Below, one piece after another: positions 44,514-52,625 of a stretch of 64,000 nucleotides of DNA. Origin of the DNA: Sva-07 sp963728195 (GTDB taxonomy: Bacteria > Actinomycetota > Acidimicrobiia > Acidimicrobiales > Ilumatobacteraceae). Within the stretch, counting starts at the first letter, position 1; the number at the start of each line of letters is the position of its first letter. Both the position numbers and the translations under genes were made by a program. The stretch is from contig CAVSIX010000015.1 of the NCBI GenBank assembly GCA_963728195.1, positions 1-64,000 on the forward strand. Direction: 5' to 3'. Below the pieces are notes generated by a model that saw only the letters and a program-made list of their open reading frames with translations, searched no databases and was not told where the DNA came from.

Positions 44514-46385
44514 TCACGGCTCGGCGGAGCCGTCGAAGTACCGCTGGGCCAGCGCCCAGGCGCCGACGCCCACGTCGTGGCCCACGCGACGTCCGGCGAC
44601 GTCGTCCTGAGGGATGTGGATGCCGCCGTACAGGCGAGAGATCCCCGACTGGTCGGATGCATCGAAGTACGTGGCCCACTGCAGTTCGACGTCGGTGGTC
44701 GGACCCTCCTCGTGCAGCAGCGTGCCCTCGTCGATCGTCCACTCGAACAGTCCGCCGGGGAAGTACGCGCTGCCGGTGATGCCGGCCAGCACCTCGGCGG
44801 CGGCCCGGCTGAAGGTGCTGTGCCCCGAGACGAAGCCGGCGAAGGAGGGGGTGACGAACGTCGGGCGCTGGTAGGGCACCCAGTCGACCGCCAGGATCCA
44901 GCCCACACCGCTGGTCTCGGTCGAGGGATCGGCCGGCGAGCCGCGCCACGCGTGCACGGCGATCTCGCCGACGTGGTCGGCGAGCGCTTCGTGCCGCTCG
45001 CCGGGAGCACTCGACTCTGGCGTCACCACCTCGACGAGGCCGACCTCCAGCGGCAGGCCGTCGGGGTCGTACGACGGGCCCGACGGTTCGCTCGACTGGC
45101 CCAGGCCGCCCATGTAGCGGATCATCGAGATCGGACGTACGGAGTCGTAGCGGGCCTTCAAGCCCCATGCGGCGATCGCCGCGTCGTGCGTTGCCCCGTT
45201 GAGTGCGAAGTACGTCTTGACGTCCCACTCCAGCGCATCGAGTTCGGGCCCCTCCCCCCGGAAGCGCCGCTCGAAGCCGGGCGTGTCCGCCACTGCGTTC
45301 GCGATCACGTTCCAGTGGCCCGGCGGCGTCTCCGACGTCGGACCGTCGGCCCAGTACTCGGCGATCACGCGGAGGTAGTCGCCGCGCAGCACCGACTCGG
45401 GAACGTACGGCTCGCCTGTCACCGGGTTGGTGTCGTGGCCGGTGCCGTCGTTCGTGCCGAGCGTGTTGTCGCCGAGCGTCGCCGGGCTGATGTCGATCTC
45501 CACGCCGTCGGCAGGATCGAGTTGCGAGCTGTAGCGCAGCACCTCGAGCGCGGCCTCCTTGAAGTCGGCGTCGGTTTCGGCGTCGCCGAGCCGCGGCGGG
45601 CTCCCCGCCTCGATCGGTGTGCCGGCCGGAGACGGCGCCATCGCGAACGACGTGACGAACCCCCAGTGAGGGCCGATGTAGGTCTGCACGTTGCCGGGGA
45701 TCGGCAGGCCGTTCTGCGACAGCTGCACGCCGAGCGAGAGCGGCTGCCACGAGTTCGGGTCGCGCATCTGCGCTCCCGGATCGCTGACGACGAGCGGATC
45801 GTTGGCCGGTCGATAGGTGCTGTCGACGTAGCGTTCGTCCTCGAGCGCACCGTCGGCGGCCCCGTACTCGAGCACCGCCGCAGCGATGCGGTTGCCGAGC
45901 GCGATCGGTCCGTCGCCCTCGGTCGTCTCGTCGTCGGTGGCGTAACAGAGGTCGGCCATCACCGCATCGAGCTGCTCGGTGGCGGCCGGGAGGTCGGACA
46001 CGGTCGCGTAGCGCCACAGCAGGATGCGGTACGCCGCCTCGCTCATCGCCGCTTCCCGAGCGGCCTGCACGTCGTCGGCGGTGTGCTTCTCGGTGACGAA
46101 GTAGCCGTCGGCCGAGGGATCGTAAGCAGCCCAGGCGTCCCACATCGCTGCGGACGTGTGGAACAGGTTCCGAGCGTGGACGGTCGGCGCAGGCACGACC
46201 TGGCGGATCAGCTCGAGCATCGTGTCGTCCCAGACACGGGCCACGCTGTGGCCCCCGAGGTCGGCGCGGGTGCAGCCGGAGATGGTGTAGCTCGACGTGT
46301 CGCTCCCGCACGCCGTCAGCGATGCGGTGAGCGCGATCGCCGCTGCCGACCCGAGCAACGAGCGGCGATGTGCTGGCGGAGGCAT
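44514..46385 (-). CDS. Vanadium-dependent haloperoxidase-like secreted protein (PAP2 superfamily)
   Basis: This 623-residue protein opens with a Tat/lipoprotein signal (HRRSLLGSAAAIAL, LTACG). The C-terminal PAP2 core has all the vanadate-binding blocks: KARYDSVRPISMIRY, FVSGHSTFSRAAAE and SRLYGGIHIPQDDVAGRRVG, which correspond to K-x6-RP, (P)SGH and SR-x5-H. The long N-terminal helical part starts VWDDTMLELIRQVVPAPTVH, as in bacterial haloperoxidase relatives. It would oxidise halides with peroxide or act as an acid phosphatase outside the cell. Its start is 21 bp from a divergent CRTAC gene. Confidence 0.82.
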   Translation of the reverse strand: MPPPAHRRSLLGSAAAIALTASLTACGSDTSSYTISGCTRADLGGHSVARVWDDTMLELIRQVVPAPTVHARNLFHTSAAMWDAWAAYDPSADGYFVTEKHTADDVQAAREAAMSEAAYRILLWRYATVSDLPAATEQLDAVMADLCYATDDETTEGDGPIALGNRIAAAVLEYGAADGALEDERYVDSTYRPANDPLVVSDPGAQMRDPNSWQPLSLGVQLSQNGLPIPGNVQTYIGPHWGFVTSFAMAPSPAGTPIEAGSPPRLGDAETDADFKEAALEVLRYSSQLDPADGVEIDISPATLGDNTLGTNDGTGHDTNPVTGEPYVPESVLRGDYLRVIAEYWADGPTSETPPGHWNVIANAVADTPGFERRFRGEGPELDALEWDVKTYFALNGATHDAAIAAWGLKARYDSVRPISMIRYMGGLGQSSEPSGPSYDPDGLPLEVGLVEVVTPESSAPGERHEALADHVGEIAVHAWRGSPADPSTETSGVGWILAVDWVPYQRPTFVTPSFAGFVSGHSTFSRAAAEVLAGITGSAYFPGGLFEWTIDEGTLLHEEGPTTDVELQWATYFDASDQSGISRLYGGIHIPQDDVAGRRVGHDVGVGAWALAQRYFDGSAEP

Positions 46386-46406
46386 GCGGCGCGAGAATCT
46401 ACTTCG

Positions 46407-48104
46407 ATGACCTCGCCGGACCCGTTCACGCCTGCGGTGTCCGACACGAGCGGAGCCCGCCGCAGTCGCCGCCGTCGTCGGCGAGCCGTCGCCGCCGGCG
46501 CCGCACTCCTGATCGCGATCGGCGGTGCCGCGGTCGTGATCTCCGACACGGGCAACTCCGATGACCCGCCAGTTGCCGCCCCGGCGCCGCGCTTCGTCGA
46601 CGCCACCCCCGAGTCCGGGATCGAGCACTCGTACACGGGCGGCTTCGATCACTACGTCGGCGGTGGGGTCGCTGCGTTCGACTGCGACGACGACGGGCGC
46701 ACCGATCTGTACTTCGCCGGCGGCAGCTCACCGGCGGCGCTGTACCGCAATCGGACGCCGACCGCCGGCGCCCTGACCTTCGACGCCGTGCCGTCGCCGA
46801 TCACCGACCTCACGTCGGTCACCGGCGCCTACCCGATCGACATCGACAGCGACGGTCGCCTCGATCTCGTCGTGCTGCGCCACGGCGAGAACACGGTCCT
46901 GCGGGGAGTCGGCGACTGCGAGTTCGAGCCGGCGACCGAGGCGCTCGGCATCGACGGCGGCGACGACTGGACCGCCGCGTTCAGTGCGACGTGGGAGGGC
47001 GACAACCGGCTGCCGACCCTGGCCTTCGGCACGTACCTGAATGCGGACCGCACCACCTGCGGTGACAGCCAACTCGTGCGCCCCGCTGGTGACAGCTACG
47101 CGCCGGCGACGGAACTGACACCGGGCTACTGCGCATTGTCGATGCTGTTCAGCGACTGGAGTCGGACGGGTCAGCGCGACCTGCGTGTCGCCAACGACCG
47201 CCACTACTACCTCGACGGCAGCGAACAGATGTGGGCGGTACCGCCCGACGCCGATCCGTATCTGTACACCCGGGCCGACGGATGGCTGCCGCTGCAGGTG
47301 TGGGGTATGGGGCTCGCCAGCCGGGACCTCACCGGCGACGGGCGTCCCGAGGTGTTCGTCACCAGCCAGGGCGACAACAAGCTGCAGACGCTCGACGACG
47401 GTGCCACCGGACCGACCTATCGCGACATCGCGCTGCGCCGCGGTGTGACGGCGCAGCGCCCGTACGCCGGTGGCGACGTGCTGCCGTCGACGGCGTGGCA
47501 CCCCGAATTCGAGGACGTCAACAACGACGGCATCGTCGATCTGTTCGTGACCAAGGGCAACGTCGAAGGTCAGACCGACCACGCGATGCGCGATCCGAAC
47601 AACCTGCTGATCGGCCAGGTCGACGGGACGTTCGTCGAGGGTGCCGAGGTCGCCGGCATCGTCGATTTCGGTCGAGCGCGCGGGGCGTCGCTCGTCGATC
47701 TGGACCTCGACGGGCTGCTCGATCTGGTGGTCGTCAACCGCGAGGCGAACGTCACGGTGTGGCACAACGTCGGCGCAAGTGGTTCGTCCGAGGTCTCGCC
47801 GATGGGCCACTGGCTCGCCGTCGATCTCGATCAGGCTGCGCCGAACGTCGATGCGGTGGGCGCATGGATCGAGGTCCGCACCGCCGCAGCGACGACTGTC
47901 CGCGAGGTGACGGTGGGCGGCGGTCATGCCGGAGGCAAGGCGGGCTGGATCCACGCGGGGCTCGGGGGCGCTTCGAGCGCCGATGTCCGAGTCACGTGGC
48001 CCGACGGCGAGGTCGGCGCGTGGATGACGATCGATGCCGATCAGTTCGTCACGATCGAACGCGGCGCCACCGCCGCGATCGTCGGGGTGCCGCCGACGCC
48101 GTAG
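46407..48104 (+). CDS. Membrane-anchored CRTAC1-type protein (FG-GAP/VCBS repeats plus ASPIC/UnbV)
   Basis: These 565 residues begin with a basic segment and one membrane helix (AVAAGAALLIAIGGAAVVIS) that anchors it outside. Five calcium-binding FG-GAP loops follow: DCDDDGRTDLYF, DIDSDGRLDLVV, DLTGDGRPEVFV, DVNNDGIVDLFV and DLDLDGLLDLVV, as blades of a beta-propeller. The C-terminus is an ASPIC/UnbV domain (HWLAVDLDQAAPNVDAVGAW and VRVTWPDGEVGAWM). Such proteins bind calcium and often accompany extracellular oxidative enzymes. GAATCT lies 6 nt upstream of the ATG, consistent with a leaderless start. Confidence 0.82.
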   Translation: MTSPDPFTPAVSDTSGARRSRRRRRRAVAAGAALLIAIGGAAVVISDTGNSDDPPVAAPAPRFVDATPESGIEHSYTGGFDHYVGGGVAAFDCDDDGRTDLYFAGGSSPAALYRNRTPTAGALTFDAVPSPITDLTSVTGAYPIDIDSDGRLDLVVLRHGENTVLRGVGDCEFEPATEALGIDGGDDWTAAFSATWEGDNRLPTLAFGTYLNADRTTCGDSQLVRPAGDSYAPATELTPGYCALSMLFSDWSRTGQRDLRVANDRHYYLDGSEQMWAVPPDADPYLYTRADGWLPLQVWGMGLASRDLTGDGRPEVFVTSQGDNKLQTLDDGATGPTYRDIALRRGVTAQRPYAGGDVLPSTAWHPEFEDVNNDGIVDLFVTKGNVEGQTDHAMRDPNNLLIGQVDGTFVEGAEVAGIVDFGRARGASLVDLDLDGLLDLVVVNREANVTVWHNVGASGSSEVSPMGHWLAVDLDQAAPNVDAVGAWIEVRTAAATTVREVTVGGGHAGGKAGWIHAGLGGASSADVRVTWPDGEVGAWMTIDADQFVTIERGATAAIVGVPPTP

Positions 48105-48112
48105 CGCCCGAT

Positions 48113-49312
48113 TCAGGCGACGGCTGCGGCCATCACGCCGGCTGGGTCGTCGAGCAGCGGTCCGAAGGCCGACTCGGCGGCGCCGACGGTCACCGCCTGC
48201 GGTCCGAGCGATGCACCCACGACTGCGACCTGGCGGCGAGCTGCCCGGTACGCACGCGCATCGAGTTCCACGTCCAGGCGCTCGCGGAGCAACGGCAGGA
48301 CACGGGCGAACAGGCCGCCGAGCACGACCGTGTCGAGGTCGAGCACGTTGACCAGACCGGCGATGCCGATCGCCAGCCAGCGCGCCTCGGCTGCCAGCGC
48401 CGCCAACGCATCGGGGTCGCCGGCGTCGGCACGTTCGAGCAGGTCGTCGACGGCACGGCGACCTCCGTCGGGGTCGAGACCGGCACGATCCAGCAGCGCT
48501 CGTTCGCCGACCTCGGTCTCCCAGCAGCCGACCGATCCGCATCGGCATCGCCGACCGTCCGGGTTCACCGGGAGGTGGCCGATCTCGCCGGCGAAACCGA
48601 GGTGACCGGCCACCGGCCGTCCGGCGACGACGAGCCCCCCTCCGACGCCGACCTCCCCCGACACGTACACCATGTGATCGGAGCGACGGCCGGCGCCGAA
48701 GCGAGATTCGGCGAGGGCGCCGAGGTCGGCGTCGTTGCCCACACGGATCGGCACGGCCACGCCGAACACCGATGCCAGTTCGTCGGCGAGGGCGACGTCG
48801 ACCCACCCGAGGTTCGGTGCCGCCACGACCATGCCGTCGGCGCCGCGGACGAGGCCCGGGACCGAGACGCCACAGCCGACCAGCCTCGAGCGGTCGGCGA
48901 GCGGCACTTCGAGCCGTCCGACGAGTTCGGCCACGTCGTCGATCGTCTCGGCGACGGCGACGCGCGATCGAGGCCTCGACATGCGCACCGACTCGACGAT
49001 CGATCCATCCAGTGCGACGAGGGCGACACCGATCTCGTCGACGAAGATCTCGATGGCGAGTGCCAGCACCGACGTCGTGTCGACGCGCACCACCGGCGAC
49101 GGCCGCCCCGGACGCCCGTCGGGTTCGGATCGGGCTTCGACGACCAATCCGAGTGCCTCGAGTTCGCCGACGAGCCCAGCGATCGCACTGCGGGTCAGGC
49201 CGGTCGCGGCGACGAGCTGTGATCGCGACGACGGGCCCGAGCGCCGGAGATGGTCGAGCACGAGCGCCAGATTCGAACGCCGCAGGTGGGGCGTTCTCGA
49301 TGCGATCGACAT
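48113..49312 (-). CDS. ROK-family transcriptional repressor (XylR-like)
   Basis: This 399-residue regulator has an N-terminal winged helix (LALVLDHLRRSGPSSRSQLV and GLTRSAIAGLVGELEALGLV) and a ROK sugar-kinase-like domain. The latter has VGCGVSVPGLV, VGNDADLGALAES, GHLGFAGEIGHLPV and the zinc-binding CRCGSVGCWE cysteines. It lies divergent from xylA, with a 29-bp palindrome between them, so it almost certainly represses the xylose genes until xylose binds. ATG 49312 is 8 nt after TAGAGT, with TTGACA 19 bp further up. Most ROK repressors with a DNA-binding domain are about this size. Confidence 0.87.
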   Translation of the reverse strand: MSIASRTPHLRRSNLALVLDHLRRSGPSSRSQLVAATGLTRSAIAGLVGELEALGLVVEARSEPDGRPGRPSPVVRVDTTSVLALAIEIFVDEIGVALVALDGSIVESVRMSRPRSRVAVAETIDDVAELVGRLEVPLADRSRLVGCGVSVPGLVRGADGMVVAAPNLGWVDVALADELASVFGVAVPIRVGNDADLGALAESRFGAGRRSDHMVYVSGEVGVGGGLVVAGRPVAGHLGFAGEIGHLPVNPDGRRCRCGSVGCWETEVGERALLDRAGLDPDGGRRAVDDLLERADAGDPDALAALAAEARWLAIGIAGLVNVLDLDTVVLGGLFARVLPLLRERLDVELDARAYRAARRQVAVVGASLGPQAVTVGAAESAFGPLLDDPAGVMAAAVA

Positions 49313-49330
49313 GGGATTGCACTCTAGGCA

Positions 49331-49359
49331 GATGTTTGTCATACTTGTCAACAAACATC
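49331..49359. promoter_or_regulatory. Operator palindrome between ROK repressor and xylA
   Basis: GATGTTTGT (49331-49339) and ACAAACATC (49351-49359) are perfect inverted arms around an 11-nt spacer. The minus-strand -35 TTGACA (49351-49346) lies inside it, and -10 TAGAGT is at 49326-49321. Binding would block the repressor promoter and the xylA promoter together. Confidence 0.75.
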
Positions 49360-49408
49360 CGCCTCGGCCCCCGATCGGCCGAACCGATCACGCCAGGACG
49401 TGTCCGCC

Positions 49409-50731
49409 ATGAGCAACGACTTCTTCTCCGACATCGACCGCATCGCCTACGAGGGCCCCGACTCCGACAACCCGTTGGCGTTCCGCTGGTACGACGCGGA
49501 TCGCGTCGTCGCCGGCAAGACGATGGCCGAGCAGCTGCGCTTCGCCGTCGCGTACTGGCACTCGTTCAACTCGGAGGGCATCGACATCTTCGGGTCGGGC
49601 ACGCTCGACCGGCCGTGGCTCGATCCGGCCCGCGACCCGATGGAGGCAGCGAAGGAGAAGATGGCCGTCGCGTTCGAGTTCGTGTCGAAGCTCGGGGCGC
49701 CGTTCTACTGCTTCCACGACCGCGACATCGCGCCGGAAGGATCGACGTTCGCCGAGTCGTGCCGCAACTTCGACGAGATGGTCGACCTCGCCGCCGAGTA
49801 CCAGGAACGCACCGGCGTGAAGCTGCTGTGGGGGACCGCCAACCTGTTCTCGCATCCCCGCTTCCAGGCGGGTGCGGCGACCAACCCCGACCCCGACCTG
49901 TTCCGCTACGCCGCCGCTCAGGTGGCCCACTGCATGAACGCCACCCACCGGCTCGGCGGAGCGAACTACGTGCTGTGGGGCGGCCGCGAGGGCTACGACA
50001 CGCTGCTCAACACCGACATGGCCCGAGAGCTGGATCAGCTCGGCCGGTTCTTCAACCTCGTCGTCGAGCACAAGCATGCGATCGGCTTCGAGGGCCACAT
50101 CCTGATCGAGCCGAAGCCGTTCGAGCCGACGAAGCACCAGTACGACTACGACGTCGCCGCCGTGTACGCGTTCCTCCAGAAGTACGGCCTCGAGCACGAG
50201 GTCAAGGTCAACATCGAGGTCAACCATGCGACGTTGGCCGGCCACGACTTCGCCCACGAGATCGCTGCCGCGTTCGCCTCCGGCATCTTCGGTTCGATCG
50301 ATGCCAACGCCGGCGACGACCGCCTCGGGTGGGACCTCGACCGCTTCCCGGTGTCGGTCGAGCAGATGACCCTCGGGATGTTGGAGATCCTGCGTGGCGG
50401 AGGGTTCACGTCGGGCGGTCTGAACTTCGACGCCAAGCTGCGCCGTCAGTCGATCGATCGCAACGACCTGTTCCACGCCCACATCGGTGGGATGGACACG
50501 ATGGCGCGAGCACTCCTCGCCGCGGCTGCGATCATCGAGGACGGCGAACTCGACGCCCGGCTCGCCGACCGCTACGCCGGCTGGGACACCGCCACGGACA
50601 TCACCGGCGGCGCCACGCTGCAGGAGCTCCACGACGCCCAGCTCGAGAGCGACAAGGAGCCCACCCGCACGAGCGGCCGCCAGGAAGCCCTCGAGAATCT
50701 CGTCGCCAAGCACATCGAACGCACCCGCTGA
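49409..50731 (+). CDS. xylA: Xylose isomerase
   Basis: This enzyme of 440 residues converts D-xylose to D-xylulose. Catalytic and metal residues are in place: FYCFHDRDIAPEG (active-site His/Asp), YVLWGGREGYDTLLNTDM, LIEPKPFEPTKHQYDYD (metal Glu, Lys and His), VNIEVNHATLAGHDFAHEI (metal Glu/His), GSIDANAGDD and FDAKLRRQSIDRNDLF. The length fits the longer class II isomerases. ATG 49409 has AGGA at 49395-49398, about 10 nt away, and is preferred to GTG 49400. Its gene is controlled by the adjacent ROK regulator and uses the product of the xylF-H-G importer. No xylulokinase is in the window. Confidence 0.95.
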   Translation: MSNDFFSDIDRIAYEGPDSDNPLAFRWYDADRVVAGKTMAEQLRFAVAYWHSFNSEGIDIFGSGTLDRPWLDPARDPMEAAKEKMAVAFEFVSKLGAPFYCFHDRDIAPEGSTFAESCRNFDEMVDLAAEYQERTGVKLLWGTANLFSHPRFQAGAATNPDPDLFRYAAAQVAHCMNATHRLGGANYVLWGGREGYDTLLNTDMARELDQLGRFFNLVVEHKHAIGFEGHILIEPKPFEPTKHQYDYDVAAVYAFLQKYGLEHEVKVNIEVNHATLAGHDFAHEIAAAFASGIFGSIDANAGDDRLGWDLDRFPVSVEQMTLGMLEILRGGGFTSGGLNFDAKLRRQSIDRNDLFHAHIGGMDTMARALLAAAAIIEDGELDARLADRYAGWDTATDITGGATLQELHDAQLESDKEPTRTSGRQEALENLVAKHIERTR

Positions 50732-50807
50732 ACTGTCACACGGTGCCGGGTCCCAACGTTCCCGTGAACAACTTCGCCCCTCGGAGGTGAAATTGTTCAC
50801 GGGAACG
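50731..50807. repeat. Composite palindromes downstream of xylA (half family B plus family D)
   Basis: 50731-50758 is a half copy of family B beginning AACTGTCACACGGTGCCGGG, directly on the xylA stop. It runs into a family D palindrome (50757-50807) whose arms CGTTCCCGTGAAC and GTTCACGGGAACG are perfect. The structure probably terminates xylA transcription. Confidence 0.8.
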
Positions 50808-50842
50808 ATCGAGGAGTCTCATCCGACACCCAAGCTCGGAGT

Positions 50843-50864
50843 TTCTCCTATGGGGATAGGAGAA
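50843..50864. promoter_or_regulatory. Perfect 9-bp palindrome in the sufS promoter
   Basis: TTCTCCTAT-GGGG-ATAGGAGAA lies 14 bp before a TAGGAT -10-like box (50878-50883) that is 6 nt from the sufS ATG. It therefore covers the -35 position and looks like a repressor operator or a mRNA-independent DNA site. Confidence 0.55.
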
Positions 50865-50889
50865 TTCGGGGCGGGGGTAGGATTGGCGT

Positions 50890-52122
50890 ATGGCGTTCGA
50901 TCTGGACATGGTGCGCAAGGAGTTCCCGATCCTCGCCCGTGAGATCGACGGCGCACCGCTCGTGTACCTCGACTCGGGCAACACGTCGCAGAAGCCACGC
51001 CGTGTGATCGATGCGATGACCGACTTCCTCGAGAACTCCTACGCACCGATCAACCGCAGCTCCTACCGCCTGGCCGGCGAGGCCACCGAGGCGTACGAAG
51101 GCGGTCGTCGCGCCGTCGCCCGCCTGGTGAACGCACGCTCGGCCGACGAGGTGGTCTTCACCAAGAACGCGACGGAATCGATCAACCTGATCGCACGGTC
51201 ATGGGGCGCAGCCAACCTGACCGAAGGCGATGTCGTCGTGCTCACTCACATGGAGCACCACGCCAACATCGTCCCCTGGCAGATGTTGCGCGACGAACGT
51301 GGCATCGAGATCCGCTGGGTGCCGCTCACCGCCGACGGTCAGCTCGACCTCACCGACCTGGATCGGCTGCTCGACGGCGCCAAGGTCTTCTCCTTCACGG
51401 CGATGAGCAACGTGCTCGGCACGCTGCCGCCGGTCACCGAGCTGTGTGCAGCCGCCCACGACGCCGGCGCACTCGCCGTCGTCGACGCGTGCCAGTACGT
51501 GCCCCACAACGCCACCGACGTGCAGGCGTGGGACGCCGACCTCGTCGCGTTCTCGAGCCACAAGATGTGCGGGCCGTCGGGCATCGGCATGTTGTGGGGC
51601 CGGATGGAACTGCTCGACGCGATGCCACCGTTCCTGGGTGGCGGCAACATGATCGACACCGTCACCCTCGACGGCTACACGGCGGCGCCAGTGCCCGCGA
51701 AGTTCGAGGCCGGCACTCCTCCGATCGCCGAAGCCGTCGGGCTTCGCGCCGCAGTCGAGTTCCTGGAGGAGCTCGGCATGGACGACATCCGCCAGCACGA
51801 GATCGAGCTCACCCGTTACGCGCTCGACACGCTGACGGACCGCTTCGGTGACGACATCACGATCCACGGCCCCGACGACACTGCGGTTCGAGGCGGTGTC
51901 CTCAGCTTCTCGTTCCGCGATCTGCATCCCCACGACGTGAGCCAGATCCTCGACGAGCGCAACGTCTGCGTGCGCGCCGGCCACCACTGCGCGAAGCCGC
52001 TGATGCAGGTGCTCGGCGTGCAGTCGACCACCCGGGCGAGCTTGTATCTGTACAACGGCACCGACGACGTCGACGCCCTGGCCGATGCGCTCGACGGCGC
52101 AACCGATATCTTCGGATTCTGA
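50890..52122 (+). CDS. sufS: SufS-type cysteine desulfurase
   Basis: This 410-residue PLP enzyme removes sulfur from cysteine for Fe-S cluster assembly. It has THMEHHANIVPWQML (PLP-stacking His), VVDACQYVPHNATDVQAWDA (PLP Asp), FSSHKMCGPSGIGMLWGR (Schiff-base Lys) and RAGHHCAKPLM (catalytic Cys). The N-terminal lineage-variable segment is unusual: YLDSGNTSQKP, then INRSSYRLAGEAT where relatives have a V-H-R-G-x-H block, so two His are replaced. TAGGAT lies 6 nt before the ATG. It shares 1 nt with sufU. Its genes are 3.1 kb away from the sufBCDT cluster. Confidence 0.92.
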   Translation: MAFDLDMVRKEFPILAREIDGAPLVYLDSGNTSQKPRRVIDAMTDFLENSYAPINRSSYRLAGEATEAYEGGRRAVARLVNARSADEVVFTKNATESINLIARSWGAANLTEGDVVVLTHMEHHANIVPWQMLRDERGIEIRWVPLTADGQLDLTDLDRLLDGAKVFSFTAMSNVLGTLPPVTELCAAAHDAGALAVVDACQYVPHNATDVQAWDADLVAFSSHKMCGPSGIGMLWGRMELLDAMPPFLGGGNMIDTVTLDGYTAAPVPAKFEAGTPPIAEAVGLRAAVEFLEELGMDDIRQHEIELTRYALDTLTDRFGDDITIHGPDDTAVRGGVLSFSFRDLHPHDVSQILDERNVCVRAGHHCAKPLMQVLGVQSTTRASLYLYNGTDDVDALADALDGATDIFGF

Positions 52123-52577
52123 TGTCGGGCCTCGAAGACCTCTACCGCGAGATCATCCTCGACCACTACCGCACGCCGCGGAACCGTGGGGAACTCGAAT
52201 CGCCGCCCGCCGTCGAATCGCGCGGCCACAACCCGTTGTGCGGCGACGAGATCACGCTGTACCTCCTCGTCGACGGCGAGGGCGATGACGCCGTCGTCAG
52301 CGACGTCAAGATCGCCGGCCAGGGCTGTTCGATCTCCCAGTCGTCGGCGTCGATGATGAGCCAGGCCGTCATCGGCAAGCCGGTGTCCGAGGCACGCGCC
52401 TTGATCCGCCGGTTCCGTTCGATGATGGGCATCGAGGACGTCGAGACGCAGCCGGGTGACGACGAGATCGATCTCGGCGACCTCGAGGCATTGCAGGGTG
52501 TCGTCAAGTTCCCGGTGCGCATCAAGTGCGCCGTGCTGGGCTGGAACACCCTGGCCGACGCCCTCGACCGCGCCTGA
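52122..52577 (+). CDS. sufU: SufU iron-sulfur cluster assembly protein
   Basis: This 151-residue IscU-like protein accepts sulfur from SufS through a zinc-binding site. It shows LYREIILDHYRTPRNRG, HNPLCGDEITLYL (first Cys and the SufU Asp), IAGQGCSISQSSASMM (second Cys) and FPVRIKCAVLGWNTL (third Cys), which together define SufU. The start overlaps the sufS stop by one base (TGATG), so SufS and SufU are made together. Gram-positive and actinobacterial SUF systems use SufU as the sulfur-transfer partner. Confidence 0.92.
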   Translation: MSGLEDLYREIILDHYRTPRNRGELESPPAVESRGHNPLCGDEITLYLLVDGEGDDAVVSDVKIAGQGCSISQSSASMMSQAVIGKPVSEARALIRRFRSMMGIEDVETQPGDDEIDLGDLEALQGVVKFPVRIKCAVLGWNTLADALDRA

Positions 52578-52625
52578 GCGGTCGCCGAATCCTCGGCGCA
52601 CGGCGATCACCGACGGGTTCGAAGA

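Noticed and set aside
46728..49391. 887-codon minus-strand frame through the CRTAC and ROK region
   Set aside because: Crosses two well-supported genes and is Arg-rich with no domain.
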